From: Deltaproteobacteria bacterium
GTDB taxonomy: Bacteria > Desulfobacterota > Binatia > DP-6
Reading direction: 5' to 3'
Length of the DNA stretch: 64,000 bases
Assembly: GCA_005888095.1 (NCBI GenBank)
Contig: VBKF01000092.1
Location: 38,548-102,547 of the forward strand
Every line of letters starts with the position of its first letter. The stretch's first letter is position 1. Both the position numbers and the translations under genes were made by a program. The notes under the pieces are model-generated. The model saw nothing but the letters and a program-made list of their open reading frames with translations. It ran no database searches and was not told the DNA's origin. Positions 61,994 through 64,000 of this stretch are shown here, one piece after another.

Positions 61994-63189
61994 TGCCGGT
62001 CTTCGCCTATCGCGCGCTGCGGGCGAGCGGCCGTGCCGAGACGGGCGTGGTCGACGCGACGAGCGTGCGCGGCGCCTGGCAGGCGCTGCGCGCGCGCGGC
62101 GTGTTCCCGACCGAGCTGCGTCCGGAGGGGGCGCGCGTGGGCGGGCTCGCGCGGCGAGTCGCGGCCGCCGAGCTGGCGGCGGCAACGCGGCAGCTCGCGA
62201 CGCTCGTCGCCGCGGGCCTGCCGGTGGCCGAGGCGCTCGAGGCGGTTGCCGAGCAGGCGGACGACTCGGTGCTGCGCCGGGCGATCACGCTCGCACGCGG
62301 GCGCCTCGGCGAGGGCGAGCCGCTCGCCCGCGCGCTCGGCGCCAGCCCGCGCGTCTTCTCCGCGCTCTACTGCGACCTGGTTTGCGCCGGCGAGGCGAGC
62401 GGCGCGCTCCCGACGGTGCTCGAGCGGCTGGCGGAGCACACCGAGGCGGCGGCGGCGGTGCGGGCCCGGCTCCGGGCCGCGCTCACCTACCCGCTCGTGA
62501 TGACCGGCGCCACCGGGCTCGTGCTCGCCTTCCTCCTCGTCTGGGTCGTCCCGCAGGTCGCCCAGCTGTTCGCCGACACGGGCACGCCGCTGCCGCTCGC
62601 GACGCGCGCGCTCCTCGGCCTGGTGAGCGCCGCGCGCGCCACGTGGTGGTTGGCGCTGCTGCTCGCGCTCGCCGCCGCCGTCGGCTGGCGCCGCTGGATG
62701 GCGAGCCCCGCAGGGCGCGCCCGGGTCGACGCCACGCTGCTGCGCCTGCCGGTCGCGGGCCGGCTCCTCGGGCGGGCAGCGGTCGCACGCTTCGCGCGCA
62801 CGCTGGCGACGCTGGTCGCGAGCGGCGTACCGCTCGAGGCGGCGCTCGACGTCGCGACGGCCGTCCTCGGCAATCGCACGCTGGTCGACGCCGCCACGGC
62901 GGTGCGCGAGGCGGTGCGCCGCGGCGAGGCGCTCGCCCCCGCGCTCGGGCGCACGGGCGCCTTCCCCTCGCTCCTCGTTCGCCTGGCCGCCGTCGGCGAG
63001 CGGGGCGGGAGCCTCGCCACGTCGCTCGAGCGCGCCGCGAGGAGCTACGAGGCCGAGGTCGACGCCGCCGTGTCGGCGGCCACGGCGCTCCTCGAGCCGC
63101 TGCTCATCGTCGCCATGGGCGGCGTGGTGCTGCTGCTCGTCGTCGCCGTGCTGGTGCCGATCTTCGCGCTGAATCAGGTGGTGCGATGA
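61993..63189 (+). CDS. gspF: type II secretion system inner-membrane platform protein (GspF)
   Basis: 398 aa. Two T2SSF domains repeat the same layout: AAATRQLATLVAAGLPVAEA (about 62) with a membrane helix GATGLVLAFLLVWVVPQVAQ, and ARFARTLATLVASGVPLEAA (about 268) with the C-terminal helix LLIVAMGGVVLLLVVAVLVP. The N-terminus MPVFAYRALRASGRAETGVV is typical. It anchors the ATPase and drives pseudopilus growth. ATG overlaps the gspE stop by 1 bp, and its stop overlaps the gspG ATG (ATGA). Confidence 0.95.
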   Translation: MPVFAYRALRASGRAETGVVDATSVRGAWQALRARGVFPTELRPEGARVGGLARRVAAAELAAATRQLATLVAAGLPVAEALEAVAEQADDSVLRRAITLARGRLGEGEPLARALGASPRVFSALYCDLVCAGEASGALPTVLERLAEHTEAAAAVRARLRAALTYPLVMTGATGLVLAFLLVWVVPQVAQLFADTGTPLPLATRALLGLVSAARATWWLALLLALAAAVGWRRWMASPAGRARVDATLLRLPVAGRLLGRAAVARFARTLATLVASGVPLEAALDVATAVLGNRTLVDAATAVREAVRRGEALAPALGRTGAFPSLLVRLAAVGERGGSLATSLERAARSYEAEVDAAVSAATALLEPLLIVAMGGVVLLLVVAVLVPIFALNQVVR

Positions 63190-63599
63190 GACGCGGCGGC
63201 GGGTTCACGCTGCTCGAGGTCATGGTCGTCGTGTTCATCCTCGGGCTCCTCGCCACGCTCGTCGCGCCGAAGATCATGGGCCGCACGGACGACGCCCGCC
63301 GCATCAAGGCGGTGGCGGACATGAAGGGCATCGAGCAGGCGCTCAACCTCTACCGGCTCGACAGCGGCGGCTACCCGACCACCGAGCAGGGCTTGCAGGC
63401 CCTCGTGTCGCGGCCGACCACGCCGCCGGTGCCTCGCCAGTGGAACCCGAACGGCTACCTGGAACGCGCGCCGCTCGACCCATGGGGTAATGCCTACGTG
63501 TACCTGAGCGACGGCGCGCGATTTACGCTCAAGTCGTACGGCGCCGATGGCGTGGAAGGGGGGGAGGGAAAGTTTGCGGACCTCGACAGCCGGGGCTGA
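63186..63599 (+). CDS. gspG: type II secretion system major pseudopilin (GspG)
   Basis: 137 aa. The prepilin site is GG-FTLLEVMVVVFILGLLAT, with cleavage before Phe and Glu5 in place, and a 6-7 residue leader. The body has the GspG markers LNLYRLDSGGYPTTEQGLQA, PLDPWGNAYVYLSDG and the calcium-loop end KSYGADGVEGGEG. It forms the pseudopilus that pushes substrate through the secretin. It overlaps gspF and gspH on either side (25-bp overlap with the gspH start), so all are translationally coupled. Confidence 0.96.
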   Translation: MRRGGGFTLLEVMVVVFILGLLATLVAPKIMGRTDDARRIKAVADMKGIEQALNLYRLDSGGYPTTEQGLQALVSRPTTPPVPRQWNPNGYLERAPLDPWGNAYVYLSDGARFTLKSYGADGVEGGEGKFADLDSRG

Positions 63600-64000
63600 G
63601 CGGCGGGGGTTCACGCTCCTCGAGCTCGTCGTGACGCTGGCGGTCATCGCGCTGGCCGCGGGCCTGGTCCTGCCGCGGCTCGGCGACGCGCGCGGCCTCG
63701 CGCTCGGGGCGGCGGCCCGCCGGCTCGCCGACACCCTCGCCTATGCGCGCGACCGCGCGATCCTCGGTGGACGCCCGATGCGTCTCGTCCTCGACCTCGA
63801 CCGCGGCCGCTGGGAACTCGGGACGCCCGCACGCGATCCGGCCGCCGTCATCCCGGACGTCTCGCCGCTCGGGCGCGGCACCGTCCTGCCCGCGGGCATC
63901 CGCCTCGCGGCGGTGACGGCCGGCGGCACGCCGGCGGCAACGCGGGGCATCGCCGCGCTCGACCTCGAGCCGGACGGCGACGCCTTGCCCGCCCGCATCG
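63574..64000 (+). CDS. gspH: type II secretion system minor pseudopilin (GspH), truncated by window end
   Basis: At least 142 residues. I use TTG at 63574, preceded by GGGGAGGGAAAG and lying within the end of gspG, because the prepilin leader (RTSTAGAERRG) and FTLLELVVTLAVIALAAGLV follow in frame; cleavage is before Phe. RRLADTLAYARDRAILGGRP and MRLVLDLDRGRWELG match the GspH beta-sheet. The remainder, including IAALDLEPDGDALPARI, runs off the window. The next genes would be expected to be gspI, J, K and L. Confidence 0.85.
   Translation, partial: MRTSTAGAERRGFTLLELVVTLAVIALAAGLVLPRLGDARGLALGAAARRLADTLAYARDRAILGGRPMRLVLDLDRGRWELGTPARDPAAVIPDVSPLGRGTVLPAGIRLAAVTAGGTPAATRGIAALDLEPDGDALPARI

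Overview
The window is high-GC (roughly 70%), tightly packed bacterial chromosome with about 50 protein genes, no tRNA, no rRNA, no CRISPR and no prophage. It carries a type II secretion (T2SS) operon, a split cytochrome b6/subunit-IV bc complex with an eight-heme cytochrome c, three further secreted c-type cytochromes, two F420/FMN-type luciferase-like (LLM) oxidoreductases, and many large secreted Cys-rich proteins with thrombospondin-3-like or custom C-terminal domains. This mix suits an aerobically respiring, uncultured soil or groundwater Gram-negative of the Binatota / Desulfobacterota_B / Methylomirabilota-Rokubacteria / Myxococcota kind. That placement is inference from gene content; there is no marker gene here to settle it.

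Layout. 1-8.5 kb: housekeeping and small enzymes (adenosine-specific kinase family, SIMPL protein, two methyltransferases, MscL, LLM oxidoreductase, polysaccharide deacetylase, VOC protein, PiT phosphate transporter with its DUF47 partner, class I glutamine amidotransferase). 8.54-8.72 kb: a 179-bp MITE with CTAG at both ends. 8.7-21.6 kb: secreted phosphodiesterase/phosphatase, an N-formylglutamate-amidohydrolase-like fusion, a 13-unit NxxGxxAF repeat protein, a glycosyltransferase, an LLM enzyme, a 1109-aa lipase-like protein and a Cys-rich secreted protein. 21.6-22.6 kb: mostly non-coding, with a 309-bp nested-palindrome MITE and the tail of a broken SnoaL-like gene. 22.6-26.3 kb: Ada-AraC-AlkA repair fusion and a PAS hybrid histidine kinase. 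26.3-31.2 kb: secreted propeller-like protein and a propeller/di-heme-peroxidase fusion. 31.4-32.6 kb: two toxin-antitoxin modules, one broken. 32.6-34.6 kb: a lipocalin-like protein divergent from adenosine deaminase.

34.7-40.8 kb (minus strand): the respiratory operon Rieske - cytochrome b6-type - 53-aa membrane protein - subunit-IV-type - second 53-aa membrane protein - octaheme cytochrome c with a long coiled coil - cupredoxin-like protein. The two 53-aa proteins are easily missed and are candidate small subunits. 40.9-49.3 kb: membrane protein, bifunctional nuclease/PDZ protein, patatin, DUF1111 cytochrome, helical-repeat secreted protein, SDR and GH3 glycosidase. 49.3-55.6 kb: vanadium-haloperoxidase-like protein with a Cys-rich N-terminal domain, REC-histidine kinase, matrixin-type metalloprotease. 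55.8-57.4 kb: second DUF1111 cytochrome. 57.5-64 kb: gspC-D-E-F-G-H, translationally coupled and cut by the window end.

How it fits together: the bc complex supplies a quinol-to-periplasm electron route with many heme and copper carriers. The T2SS can export folded periplasmic proteins, and the window is rich in plausible cargo (metalloprotease, lipase-like protein, haloperoxidase, propeller-peroxidase). The lipase-like protein and the metalloprotease share a Cys-containing C-terminal domain of about 170 residues, which may be a surface or export tail typical of this lineage.
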